From: Acidomyces sp. 'richmondensis'
Taxonomy: Eukaryota; Ascomycota; Dothideomycetes; Mycosphaerellales; Teratosphaeriaceae
Direction: 5' to 3'
Assembly (NCBI GenBank): GCA_003545705.1
Contig: QVLQ01000014.1
Coordinates: 186,001 to 250,000, forward strand
DNA length: 64,000 nucleotides
Notes under the pieces: generated by a model
What the model saw: the letters and a program-made list of their open reading frames with translations, nothing else
What the model was told of the DNA's origin: nothing
Database searches by the model: none
Translations under genes and position numbers: made by a program
Part shown: one piece after another, positions 47,428 through 59,059 of the stretch
Numbering within the stretch: position 1 is the first letter of the stretch
Layout of the letters: each line of letters opens with the position of its first letter

Positions 47428-49930
47428 ATGAAGTTCCGGGATGGTGAGTTTTAACATTCTCTACTGCAATCCCATTGCTTATGATTCCCAGGCATGTGGC
47501 TTGTGGCCGAGGACAAGCGGGTGGAGTATGCAGAGGAGGTTTATTCCATAACCGAGTCTGTATGTGGGAAAAAGCTGAGCCTCTTATGTCCGACCACCAA
47601 AATACTCTCCAGAGGGGATACCTTGAACAAATCAACGTTAACCATTGTATGTGACATTTCTCACGACTTGCATCTCCCATCGACTTACTCGCTCTTGGCA
47701 GGATGTTGAAGCCGTTGCGGATGGTATCCTCTCCGTGGAAGTTACGCACTGGGAGGGCGCAGTTCGTAGAGGTCCAGACTTCGAGCTTTTCCCAGGGAAC
47801 AAACCAAGCGTAGATGCATCGATTCAAAAAACAAATAACGGTACGCAATTGACTGCTGGAAAGCTTTCCGCGACAGTCAGCTCTAAGCCGCACTCGTTTG
47901 ACCTTCGATTCCACAGCACTGATGGCAAACACAAACTTACATCACTTCTCAATCGAAGTGTTGCCCTCGCATACTCGCCCTCAGCTGGAAGCCCTATGCA
48001 GACTGCTGATATGCGGGATTTCCGTCATTACATCCTGACGCAGACTACGCTGAGCGTAAGTGAGCAGGTATATGGACTGGGCGAGCGTTTTGGCGCACTT
48101 AATAAAGTGGGCCAAAGCATCACTCTCTGGAACGCTGATGGTGGTACTTCGAGTGAGCAGGCATACAAGAATGTCTCATTCTGGTTGAGTAATCGTGGCT
48201 ATGGGATTTTCATTGACACACCGGAGAGGGTGGAGCTTGAGGTAGGTAGTGAACGCGCCTGCCGTGTGCAGATGAGCGTTGAAGGCCAGAGACTGAAATG
48301 GTATATGATATATGGACCCACTCCGAAGGAAGTGATTAGCCGATATACATCCTTGACTGGTAAACCGAACAAAGTACCGGCGTGGAGTTTCGGTCTCTGG
48401 CTTACCACGAGTTTTACCACGGAGTATGATGAAAAGACCGTCAATGGCTTCTTGGAAGGCATGCGTGATCGTGACATACCCCTGCAAGTGTTTCACTACG
48501 ACTGCTTCTGGATGAGGCCGTTCCATTGGTGCGATTTCGTGTTCATGTCTTCTCATTTCCCTGATCCGAAGGCCCAAATTACACGGTTGAAAGAGTCGGG
48601 CCTGATCACCAAAGTGTGCGTTTGGATCAATACGTACATTGGCCAGGCCTCTCCTGTGTTCAAAGAAGCTGCGAAAAAGGGTTACCTGTTGAAGAGGGTC
48701 AATGGTGATATCTTCCAGTGGGATATGTGGCAAGCCGGCATGGGGATCATAGATCTGACCAACCCTGAAGCCTGTAAGTGGTACGTGAGTCTTCTGAAAA
48801 AGCTCTTCGACACGGGGGTAGACACCATCAAGACCGATTTCGGCGAGCGGATACCCAGCAAGGACGTACGGTGGCATGATCCAGCTGTTGATCCAGCAAA
48901 AATGCATAACTACTATGCATTCATGTACAACAAACTTGTGTTTGAAGCGTTGCAAGAACGTTATGGCGAGAGTGAGGCGGTTCTTTTCGCTCGCGCTGCT
49001 TGTGCGGGGACGCAGCGGTTCCCATTATGTTGGGGAGGAGATTGTGAAAGCACTTTTGAGGCCATGGCGGAATCTCTACGTGGCGGACTCTCGCTTGGAT
49101 TTTGTGGCTATTCGTTCTGGTCTGTTGATATTGGAGGCTTTGAGGGATACCCCGACCCGACCATCTACAAGAGATGGGTCCAATTTGGTTTGCTCTGTTC
49201 GCACTCAAGGTATGATGCAACACCATGTCCTGACGTTTCTCCCTTTTTCACAATCGATTGTTCTGTGGCTGATGAACCTTCGAATAGATTGCACGGCAGC
49301 AACTCATATCGCGTGCCTTGGTTAATCGACAATGATGACAAAGGGACAGAAGGATGCACCGCTGTACTTCGCGAGTTCACTCAGCTGAAGTGCAGACTGA
49401 TGCCTTACTTGTACGTGCGACTCCATGGAGCCAAGCGGTTGGCGGCTAACGGGAGATCCTGAATCATAGATATAGCGAAGCGATGGAGGCTATAAAGCAT
49501 GGCTGGCCGGTTAGCGTTCGAGCAATGTCCCTGGAATTTCCGGATGATCGGACGGCATGGTATGAACACTTCGTCATCGCATGGCCAAGTTTGCTAGGAA
49601 AAGAAACGCTGATCGTACAAACCTAGGGCCTGCGACCAGCAATTCATGCTTGGGTCGAGCATTATGGTGGCCCCAATCTTCGATGAAAGTGGCGAGGTCG
49701 AATTTTACCTTCCTGCTGGCACATGGACGAGCTTCTGGAATGGCCAAACTATCCAAGGGCCGAAGTGGGTCAAAGAGAAACACGGTTTTGAGACATTGCC
49801 TCTCTATGTCCGGGAAGGAACAATTCTCGTCCTGGGAAAAGAGGGGGAAAAACGCAGCGTGTATGACTGGACACAGCCGGAGAATCGTGAGGTGAGTGTG
49901 CATGTTTCATTTATCGATTGCACTGAGTAG
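47428..49930 (+). CDS. Glycoside hydrolase family 31, alpha-xylosidase type
   Basis: It releases alpha-linked xylose from xyloglucan oligosaccharides, by family precedent. Six exons (47428-47443, 47492-47646, 47702-49209, 49288-49410, 49470-49559, 49627-49930) sum to 731 residues. The start MKFRDGMWLVAEDKRVEYAE spans intron 1. The nucleophile Asp is in DTIKTDFGERIP and the acid/base Asp in CWGGDCESTFEAM. HSRLHGSNSYRVPW, MPYLYSEAMEAIKHGWP and FMLGSSIMVAPIFDESGEVEFYLP appear only after splicing. The intron 49210-49287 is 78 bases with no stop, so an unspliced message would insert 26 residues. No signal peptide is seen, so it is probably intracellular. The last few residues are uncertain, because a donor-like GTGAGT at 49891 could lead to a further exon. 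Confidence 0.9.
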
Positions 49931-51837
49931 ATTCTGCATCGCGACTCTCAATCTCCACTCCTGCGCTCGATAATTCATTTGCCACCGCGCTCACGTCGGC
50001 CTCGGCATTCATAAAGAGACCTGGTCAGATTCTTGGAGCCGACGATCAACGTCATTTGGTCTTAGAGATATCATGCTAAGTCAAATTCAAAGGTGAGGCT
50101 GTTTGAGCCAAAGGACCACACTCGCTTTATTCTGTACGATGCCGGTGGCAAACAATGGACAACATTGAGGACCACACAGGACCACGGGTCGTGGAAGGTC
50201 GTGGAAGGTCGATAGGAGGGAGGTCGAGTGTGCGGGTTGAGTAGGTCCTAGAATTATTACGGGAAGTTGCATGCGATAGAGCGAAGTAGACGTTCTCTGA
50301 ACCAACATTGAATTTGTCTGGTCCCCGATGTTGAGATTTCCCGCGCCACAACTTCAGCTGAACAGGGTCTGTTGCATGCACCGCCACGTAACCAGACGAA
50401 GTTCTAGGCCGTCCGACACATCAGCTTCGAAGAAGCGAGTGTAGAATTCCCGAAATTGAACCACTTCGTTACAGCCGTCTCTGCGATGCAGCCACATTAA
50501 ATTAGCCCTGAATGGCTTGGTTGATGTCTGATGACTTCAGTGCTATCTTGCATTCGGTGGTAACCAAGTGGGACCAAGAGCCATTGATAGTGTGAAATCA
50601 TCCCTGTTAGATCATGAGATATGAGACGCTTAGGGCTTTTGTTTGCATCTAGCTGTCCTTCAGCTCAGCACGCATTGGATGTGGCAAAGTCCCTCGTACA
50701 TTGCTTACAAGGCTCCAAGCTATTCCGTATGAGAACCACATTTACATAGTTCCCCAGGAGGAGGAGGAGGAGTGGGAGGAATGAGATTTGGAATGATTTC
50801 GTGGACTCTGCAGGTTCCCACTAGTAGCTATCTCGGCATGGCGTGAGCTTCTGGACATCTCGTCGACTCCGAGGTTAAGACAATTAGGGGATAAGAGATC
50901 CCGGCATGCCGCAATGGCCGCGCAACACCGTCAATCGCCTCCACGGAGTTCAATGTTGCTGCGCAGCATGGACCACATTTGTGCTTCCGTAAAGAAACGA
51001 AGGATGGAGCATGCCGTGGCTCCCTCATATCACACCGGACTAATTAGAGCCAATCGAGAAATGAGACCTTTCGGAGCGGAGACGAGCATAAAATCAACCC
51101 GCATACTTGCCGGTGCAATCATCGTGCGAGCAATTTTGTTTCGACCACAACTTCTTTGCCGCATTTCACCAGCAAAACAGGGGTTGCGTAGTTAGAAAAC
51201 CACCGTGGCACATTCAGCAGTTGCATCTTGCATTAGTGGATATAGTATCTTCCGAGCATTATTTCTGGTATCCTTATGCATCATATTCGCCACATGTGGC
51301 GGCGACCCTCTCATGCGTAGCCATTGTCTCGGTTCACCGTTGGGGTTCATGGCTTTACCCTTGAGCATTGGGGACGACTTGCGTATAGAGCCACCAAGGG
51401 CCAGTCGGCAAGGGATCAGATGTATACAGCTGCCTATGAAAAGTGCCATGCAGATCGGCTGTCCCGATCAGAAGTATTGGAGGGGAAAAAGAACACTATT
51501 ATATTGCTGTCTTCCCAAGTCATCATCCTGAGGTTAATGGTGTGGACATTTCTATTTGTTACCCACTTACCATTGACAAGTCTTTGATCCTTTTTTGTCT
51601 TTGATATTTCCACCTGGTAGGCCATTCTAAGCCCAGGAAGCCGACTTATTAGCTCGACAGGACGTGTGTATATATTGACGTGGCAGCAGCATTGTCGTTT
51701 TTGACATTGACCAAACCGTCGACCTGACATTCTGTAGTTGACCGAAGCGCGAAAGTACCTGGCGATTCTGTTGAGAAACGTTTGAATGGAATCCGAAACG
51801 ATGTGCTGTCCTGTCGTTGCATGATAATTGTGTTAAC
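49931..51837. other. Intergenic
   Basis: 1.9 kb. It includes a small GGTCGTGGAA tandem (50190-50215) and a short GGA run (50758-50776). No frame can be supported as a gene. Confidence 0.4.
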
Positions 51838-53405
51838 ATGGCATTAAGCTCACGAACGACATCGAATATTGGCGGCATCCACTCGTATCGCATTTACGTG
51901 TCGCAGAAATACATTGATCTCACCAAACAGAAGCTTGAACTTACTCGCTTACCTCGCGATCCGCAATGGACTCATATAACAAACGGCCAAGGAATGACGA
52001 AGAGGCAATTAGAGCCTCTGATTGATTATTGGCTTGAGGAATACGATTGGAGGAAAGAAGAAACCATCTTGAACACCAATTTACCACAATATCGGGGGAT
52101 GGTAAATGGCACAAGGTTGCATTTCGTACACCGAAAATCAGCATCGAAATCGGCAATACCGTTACTGTTTGTGCACGGGTTTCCTGAGAGTTTCATTGCT
52201 GTGAACGATATCATCGATGCTTTGTGCGCACCGGACCCATCATCATTATACGGCGAAGAAGATGCGCCGTCTTTCCATGTGGTTGCTCCCAGTATTCCTG
52301 GATTTGGATTTAGTGATCCAATTGGAGAGGAATTTAACAATTTCGTCACCACTGCCGCCTTATTTGACGCGTTGATGAAGAGCCTTGGCTATGGTTGGTA
52401 CATTGCTCACGGGAGTGGTTGGTACGTGAGTTTATGAGTGCCCCTGTTCGAATCACATGAATATGTTCCATGCAAGCTCTGTTATTCGAAATTCTTCGTT
52501 CGCCCGCTAACACGATCTTCAGGGGGTTCAAGATTTGTCGCTTACTCGCACTCAACCACGGCGATAGCTGCATTGCCATTCATACAGTGAATCCAGATAT
52601 CCCATTTCCGAGGTTTGGAGGCTTTTCCTAGCAATCATAGAAAATCAGCGTGGCGAAGCTGATTTTGGCGGTAACCCGCAGGTCGAGCTTTGGCTACAAC
52701 GATCAAGACGTATCTGCCCGCGTATCGACGGGTGTTCTACAAACAACACCCCTTCCACATCCTGCACAGCAACCGAACACCGCAGCTTATGCTCTCAGTG
52801 ACTCGCCATCGGGGCTTCTGGCATTTATGTTGGACGAAATTGGCCATCGACCCAACAATACCGGGCAAAGCAGTCCAGACAGAGAAGGACCGGCTTCAGC
52901 CGGTCATACAGTTACAGGACATTCACCTATGAGCGTACAGTCATCATCCAGCTCTGGGACGTCACCTGGATGGTCTACTCCGGGTCTCGGGACACGGTCA
53001 CCTTACATTGCGCAAACACCACATCGTTCGCCTGAATCATCAATACATTTAGACACGTGGACGCCAAGATTGATCATAAATTGGACAATGATGTACTGGC
53101 TCCCTGGCCCAGAATCTGCACTTCGTTGGCTCTCGAATTCTGCGCTAATTATTGCTGCTCTCTGGTCAAAATTCAGCCAGGTGCCAATTGGGATCACTTA
53201 TTTTCAAGATATGAGTATCCAAAGTTCAACCCCAGGACAAGCGCCGCCTCAATGGGCTGAGGCTTATCATCGTGTGGCAATGTTGCGAAGGAGAGAAGGC
53301 CGGGTCAGATTTCCAGCTCTAGAACGGCCCACCGAAGTTGTCATGGATATAAGGGAGCTGGTAAACATCTTAAACATTGTTGAGACGAGTACGAGTGCGT
53401 CTTAA
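51838..53405 (+). CDS. Epoxide hydrolase N-terminal (EHN) type alpha/beta hydrolase with Ser at the nucleophile elbow
   Basis: Three exons (51838-52421, 52523-52612, 52682-53405) give 465 residues. The EHN domain includes LARLPRDPQW-like LELTRLPRDPQWTHITNG and LIDYWLEEYDWRKEE. The hydrolase core begins LLFVHGFPES (oxyanion HGxP). At the nucleophile elbow the spliced protein reads YIAHGSGWGFKICRLLA, with Ser where classical epoxide hydrolases have Asp (GGDWG). The cap includes TAAYALSDSPSGLLAFMLDE, then a Ser/Pro/Gly-rich insert of about 60 residues, then INWTMMYWLPGPESALRW and AEAYHRVAMLRRREGRVRFPA. The catalytic His expected near the end is not obvious. It belongs to the family, but its reaction may be ester hydrolysis or none. 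Confidence 0.85.
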
Positions 53406-55886
53406 TTGCAGGATTCGATGCCGTACCCCCAGGGTGTCAATGCCTCCGCCATCCCGGAGCGGGCGATAACGAGGGGGGTGCGACCGTTCATCCATTGACG
53501 AGTGACGAACATTCAGAAGATAGATTAGGAAGAGCCCTTAGTTCCATTACCATGACCTTTTCCAAAGTATGGAAAGTTAATTTTGACTATGTTGCCATCA
53601 GCATTGCTAAGTTGAAGGGCCATTATTGTTACGGCCTTAGACGGAGCAATTTTTGCATCAGTTGATTGGTTCGCTTATCTATGGTCTGTGCCATCCATCA
53701 TCATGAGATGGTACATGTGTTTGTATCAGTAGATAGATTGTACTGTTGAATGTACGATGTGATGCCCTTACGAATCTTCCAAGTGTGTTAAGAGTTGCCA
53801 GTTCTTCAGGACAGTGGGAGGATGCCTGAGGCATGGACTTGATGTCTTGGCAAGACAACCTGTTCCATCCTGTCTAGTTAGCTTTCCTTAATCAATCAAT
53901 CACAGTGGTTCCAATAACACAATCCAAATCTTACTAGTGTTCAAGCTTCCATCGAACTCTGAAGAGTCACCCACCCTTTAACAAAGTGAATCACATTCCA
54001 ATAAGTCCAGCCGAGAAAACCACAATTTCTCTTATTAACATTCGAACGAATTAACTCAAGTATCTCTAATTCTCACACCAGTCTGCTCACGTGCAACATC
54101 TCTTCGATACCATTCCTGATTTGCTCAGGCTCTTGGAGGAATGCACTGAGTGCTGATGCGGTTTCTCTTAAAACTATTTCTTTTCGCTTCATTATGGCAG
54201 AAGACGCCAGGGTGCCTAATTGGTACTAGGTGAAGCTCTTCCCATGTTTGAGTGGGTTTCGGTAGCTGTGTAGGTAATCATTCGCAACTTTAATGTATGA
54301 ACGACATTCCTACCAATATCATTTACCTCAAATGTAGACCGAATACTGCAACAGTACCCATGCTGATGAATGAATTTTACGGAACGGATCAGAAATAGTT
54401 GATTGCGGTCCCAGGAAGTCATATCTCGCAAAGATAACAATGACGCTGAGCTCCTCCTTAAGTTCGATGTCCAAAGTTCTCTTCACCAGAAGTGAAATTG
54501 TCTCTAGCAGCCTCACTTCGTGCACAATGCCTTTAAGCATGGTTTCAATGTCAGTGGATTGAACGTAAGACATGTCATCTCTCTAAGTGATGATGAGCAG
54601 AAGGCGCGGCATTTGGAGCGCCCAAAAACCGCCAGGTGAGGCTATATTGTCATGGAGACACCCATACAAAAGCCATAAAAGCCATTATAGACAGCGGCTT
54701 TACCCGTGCATATCGCGTCATTTGTTATGTGACACGTTGAAGATAGACTCGATATCATAAGGCCATTCGTGAGCACTCAAGGTGCTCTTTAATGGGTTAT
54801 TGATTGTTTACGGCGATCGTCCATTCAATAGTGCCATACTTCTCGATACGTTCACAGCCTGCTAAGTCTTGACATCAGATTTAATTGCCAGCTCACCCCG
54901 TGGAATTATCTTCCTGGATTTGAATCCGTACACCAGAGAAAATAAATATAGGCCAACCATAAGCAGTATTGCTCGTCCAACTAGATAATGAGCGTCTTTC
55001 ATAGCTTGCTTGGTTATTAGCAGCTCCACTAACAATAAATTCTGCAGAATACAGCCTTCGTCTCAATCGAGAGCAGTAAAGTTTTCGCTGATCGAAGAGG
55101 ATTTCCCCGAGGTCTGGCTTCTCTCACGACAGTGATGGATTCATCTAGCGCTCTCATATATTGGACAATAATCTTAATCAATGGTATGAAAGGAATGTAG
55201 GAGCAAAAGGCCGCGAAAGTCCCGGATTATAGTCTTCAAAGCATGCTATATCAGATGCGGGGACGAGAGAACGGCTTTTAGGCCGAAGGCCACGATAATT
55301 GTAGACTACCGAATATTCCAAAGTCCCGTTAAAAGTAATTGAAAAGAACTTTCTAGATCAAAATGTCGTTTGGATTCGTCGAGAATCGGAATCGGAACAA
55401 AAATTGCGACTGTGAGGGATGAAGGATCGGAAAAAAAAAAACAGTGCCAAGGAAGGTGAAAATACTGTCATTTTGCAGATTGCTTTTCGATGTAGATTGA
55501 TTGGAATTATATGAGGTTGAAATGTGAATCGATAAAATCAAGCGTGTGTGTGATTCGGCGAAGTATGAGGGTGCGAGAAGCGAAGCAATAATCCTAAAAT
55601 TCAACTTCAAGAAAATAGGCTTCAAAAGATACGCCACCATAGAGAGCTGTTACGGTGTAAATTGTATCATGACAGTCATCATAGGTCGTCGCCATTTCAA
55701 AGTATAATAAATATTTTATCCATTTCTAATTGGTATTCTTAAATTTAGATATCATGCTGCTGTTTCCGGAGGGTTGTGGCCTCAGGCAATCCAATGTGGC
55801 TTGCAACGACATCCACCGGGTAGCTTCCCTCTGCGTTGAACTTCCCTCTGCGTTGAACTTCACACCTCGTGCTTCCTTTCCAGTCA
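53406..55886. other. Intergenic with a solo LTR-like repeat
   Basis: 2.5 kb. It contains the family 1 repeat at 53786-53993. A minus-strand frame at 54328-54573 begins with ATG and runs 81 codons, but has no known domain. Immediately before the next gene a 17-base unit (tccctctgcgttgaact) is repeated twice at about 55828-55861. Confidence 0.4.
53786..53993 (-). repeat. LTR-like repeat family 1, copy D (solo, best-preserved ends)
   Basis: 208 bases, opposite orientation to the other copies. On the plus strand it starts TGTTAAGAGTTGCCAGTTCTTC and ends CACCCTTTAACA, so both ends read TGTTAA into the element. Exact 5-bp duplications AAGTG flank it (53781-53785, 53994-53998). It is very similar to copy C. 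Confidence 0.88.
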
Positions 55887-57979
55887 ATGCCGCCACGACT
55901 CACTGCACCGCTACGCGGCCTCCGTGGCGTATCAGAGAGTGAATATGTCTGTCCGTCATGCATGCTACGAAATGTGCACCGGATTCGCACACTAGTTGTA
56001 CGACGGCAGATTCAAGAAACTAGATGCGCTACACTCTCGCGCTCATTCAGCGCAGTCCACAGCGAGAGGATTTTGAGCGGACAGAATTTCAGCCGTAAAG
56101 GTAGAATTCCGACCATCATTACACCGCACAAGCGTCGTTCTTCCAATGTCTCCCTAGCATCAGCAACAGCAATCAATGCGCCTTCGACCGTCCCTGCCGC
56201 GTATAGAGACCTTCATCAGAGGTTGCATCATTTGCAAGAGGAGGCGGGCAGTTATGTGGACCTCTCACGACTACAACTTGCTGCGAGAAGCTTGGAGAGT
56301 AATGACCCCGTTGTGAGAGTAGCATTCCTTGGGCTGGGAGCGAAGGGGACATTAGCGGCAAGGAAGCTAGCTAGAGCGATATTGAGTGATGCGCTGGGCC
56401 CTAAAGAACAATGGGAAGAGGAACTGATAGAATTTGGCAGAGATGGAAGAAGTCTACTATTGAAGTATGGAGAGCCGGATGATGTGGTACCGCATAGTGT
56501 GCTGGTCCATGAGATGCGCATTCCATCGCAGTTTTTGAAGCGCAATAGGATTGAGATTTTGGTCACCACGCTCAATATCTCCGGAACGCCTGCCAATCAT
56601 ATCAATGATGTTGATTTTGAAGAAGCGCTCTTGGTCCCGTCGTTGACAACACCAAGCTCTAACGGAGGCAGGGTCGGCTTCGTTCGATATCCTGTTCACA
56701 AGGCGGTCCTAGTCGCAGACGGTATCATGGGCGCCATTGAATATGGTCGACTACCCAGGTCCATCGACCACTCGGCTTTGATTAATTCTGCGCTTAGCCT
56801 GCCATTGCGAATAACGAGTGGAAACAATTCGGTCGAAGAAGAAGCCATTGGGAACGTGGTGGACATTGACCTTGCCCTCCACGCTTTGGACCTCTTCCGA
56901 GCCAGCAACGCCAATGGCGCAAGGTATAGCGAAGAGTGGCAAGCCAGTCGCATTCCTGTTCTCTCTGATCGGATCACTGCTTCTCAGGTATCGAGCGGCG
57001 GTGGCATGAATACTGCCATTCGCTCCCTGCTGGATTCAATTTTGCTTAAGGCATCTGCATGCGTAGACCAATCTGAATCTGAGCAGATAAAAGCGATCGA
57101 GAATGCAACTGTCCCCGACACAAAGCGCCGTGAACTCATGCAAGTGATCTCCGCCTGGTCCGAAGACGCGCATCGGGATCTTCAAACCAATCTCAACACG
57201 GCCGTGACATCTCCTGTGTGGCGACGAACCGCATGGTGGCGATTGATATGGCGTATTGACGATGTCTCTGTCTCTGCTGGAGATGTCCTGCAGTTGAGTT
57301 GGCTTACCGAAGCGGAGCAGAGTTTGGCATTCTTGAGTGGACGCATCGCTGAAGCCGGATTGGCAACTCCGGACGAACTCAAAGACCAAGATGCAAGTGC
57401 GAGAGTGTTCGAATCTGACATAGCGGCTACGGCGAGCTCTTGGGACCCATCCGAGCCCAAAAAAAGCTCAAATTTTGAATATGACGGACTTGCTACAGAC
57501 ACATAGTCTAGTAGCACGAGTTAAACACCAAAGTGGCATCAATGCCGTTTTCGATCCACCTTGGCCCCAGGCAATTCATTTGAGCAGGCAACAGCTGTTG
57601 CACACCGTTGTCCCGGACCTCCACCGGAAAGCACAGGGTTTGCTCGTAAGCACCTTAAGCACCGCCGGTGGCGCGACGGCGCTGGGTCTATGGCTCTCGA
57701 TTGCAACAACAGATATATATGGTGGCGGTGCTGTCGCAGCACTCGGCTTGGTGTGGGGTTTGCGCCGGTTACAGAAGATTTGGGGGGAAAGAAAGGGATG
57801 GCTTTGTGAACTCACTGCGTGAGGATGGACGAAAGGTGCTGGCTGCAGTGGAGAGTCACTTGCGAAAACTCGTTGACCAGGGGGGTAGAGAGGATGTGAG
57901 TCCTGAGGATCGAGAGAGCTGGTGCAAGGCACGAAGCGCCATTATGAATTGTCGAGAGGCGCTCGAAAAGATCAAGTAA
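55887..57979 (+). CDS. Mmc1-like fungal mitochondrial protein, two homopolymer frameshifts
   Basis: The gene is read in three segments: 55887 to about 57465, about 57466 to 57787, and about 57788 to 57979. Together they give about 696 residues. The N-terminus is basic and Cys/Arg-rich, like a mitochondrial presequence. The middle has LQEEAGSYVDLSRLQLAARSLES and VRVAFLGLGAKGTLAARKLARAIL, then HEMRIPSQFLKRNRIEILV, as in a fungal-specific family I recall as Mmc1. The C-terminal part has two predicted membrane helices around LLVSTLSTAGGATALGLWLS and AVAALGLVWGLRRLQKIW. Frame one ends at TAG 57504-57506. Removing one A from the seven-A run 57459-57465 joins segment two. Removing one G from 57782-57787 joins segment three (IWGKERDGF). 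Family name from memory; no enzyme activity is implied. Confidence 0.75.
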
Positions 57980-58496
57980 TGTCTGTATTGATACATATTA
58001 CAACACTGCGATGTTTGCTTTGTTCATAGCCGCTATTATACAGATTTGAAACACATATTGGCTCTTACTGCAGTCGTCTTTCACTGTGTCCAGCGTTGAC
58101 ATCGTTCATAAATTGATCAAATGTGTTATAGTCCATTTTTGTAACGACGAACGGAGCTTGGCGAACAGCATTGGTGGCGGTGTGACTTGTGACGAAATTT
58201 GGAGCGCGGCCGAAAATCACGCATATTTTGCCAACAACTTTTTCCTTCAACACGTCTGCATTCACCTCCACTACACCACCTCTTTCTCTCATATCGGTCC
58301 ACCATTGGTAATTTCATCATTCCGACCATCAACATCATCTGCGAGGAGCAACAAAGTCTTTCTTCTTGACAGGCCGCGACGCCTGTCGAGTCATTCAACC
58401 TGGCAGAGCTCACTGCCTGCAACATCTCGAGACTGGCTCTCTTGTAACGAGGGCTGTGTCTCCCACAAACTGCTCTAGTCTACACTTCCGCATTCC
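57980..58496. other. Intergenic, SPE2 promoter side
   Basis: It separates the Mmc1-like gene from the SPE2 leader. Chance frames only; the long CT-rich part near 58300-58450 could be promoter or leader sequence. Confidence 0.35.
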
Positions 58497-58608
58497 ATGA
58501 GCCTAGAAGACTTCCTGCGTTTTATCGGGAAGCCTAAGAAGTGAGTGTCGGGCGCACCTAGTTCCGCACCTGCCGTCAAGTGTCTGATCGCCGACCAGGC
58601 CTAGGTAA
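58497..58608 (+). other. Spliced upstream ORF in the SPE2 leader (17 codons)
   Basis: ATG at 58497 opens MSLEDFLRFIGKPKK. A consensus donor GTGAGT (58541) and acceptor CCAG (58598) with a CTGAT branch site mark a 58-base intron. After splicing the frame adds KPR-type residues and stops at TAA 58606-58608. Unspliced, it stops at TGA 58542-58544. AdoMetDC genes of plants and animals are controlled by leader peptides; this one has no resemblance to those, so function is inference. Confidence 0.5.
58541..58598 (+). other. Probable intron in the SPE2 5' leader
   Basis: GTGAGT donor, CTGAT branch-like site 16 bases before the end, CCAG acceptor, 58 bases. These match the other introns in the window closely. 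Confidence 0.6.
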
Positions 58609-59059
58609 CGAGAGCAACGCATTGAGATTGGTATCTGCACCTACAACCGGCCCTAGGCCTCTTCATTCTCCCTCACCATCCCGATACTTCCGCCGGGTAT
58701 CGGAGCCACCTGCCGCGGTACGAGCACATAGTCGGCAACATTCCGCGCCACAAGAGCTTTTTCATCCCCCTTTCTGCAAGGCCTCCATAACGTCCGCCAA
58801 GGTCGTTACAAACCCATCATCAAGTATTGCTGCTGGCGAAAGCCAGCCTCAATTGACCAAAGGGAGCGTGGGCCTACTCTCCTCAGGCGAACGTAGCGGT
58901 TCGCTTGGGCAGCAGATAGTGCTTCACCCGCATTCACGAGAAGTGAGACAGCGAAGAAAGAGAAGAGAAAAAGACCTACCAGCGCCGTCAAACACTCAAG
59001 TTACCTCCAACCGCAGTTCCACGCACATCCATCACCAGCTTGGAGATGACCAACTTTGA
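58580..59059 (+). other. Long open frame in the SPE2 leader, overlapping the SPE2 start
   Basis: One frame stays open for about 160 codons, up to TGA 59057-59059, and overlaps the first 14 bases of SPE2 in another frame. Its conceptual product is Ser/Pro/Arg-rich and low in complexity, and no domain is recognised. It has no ATG near its beginning and does not join the upstream ATG in frame by the visible splice. It may be leader sequence with coding-like composition, an exon of an unseen gene, or a frame broken by another one-base error. Confidence 0.3.
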
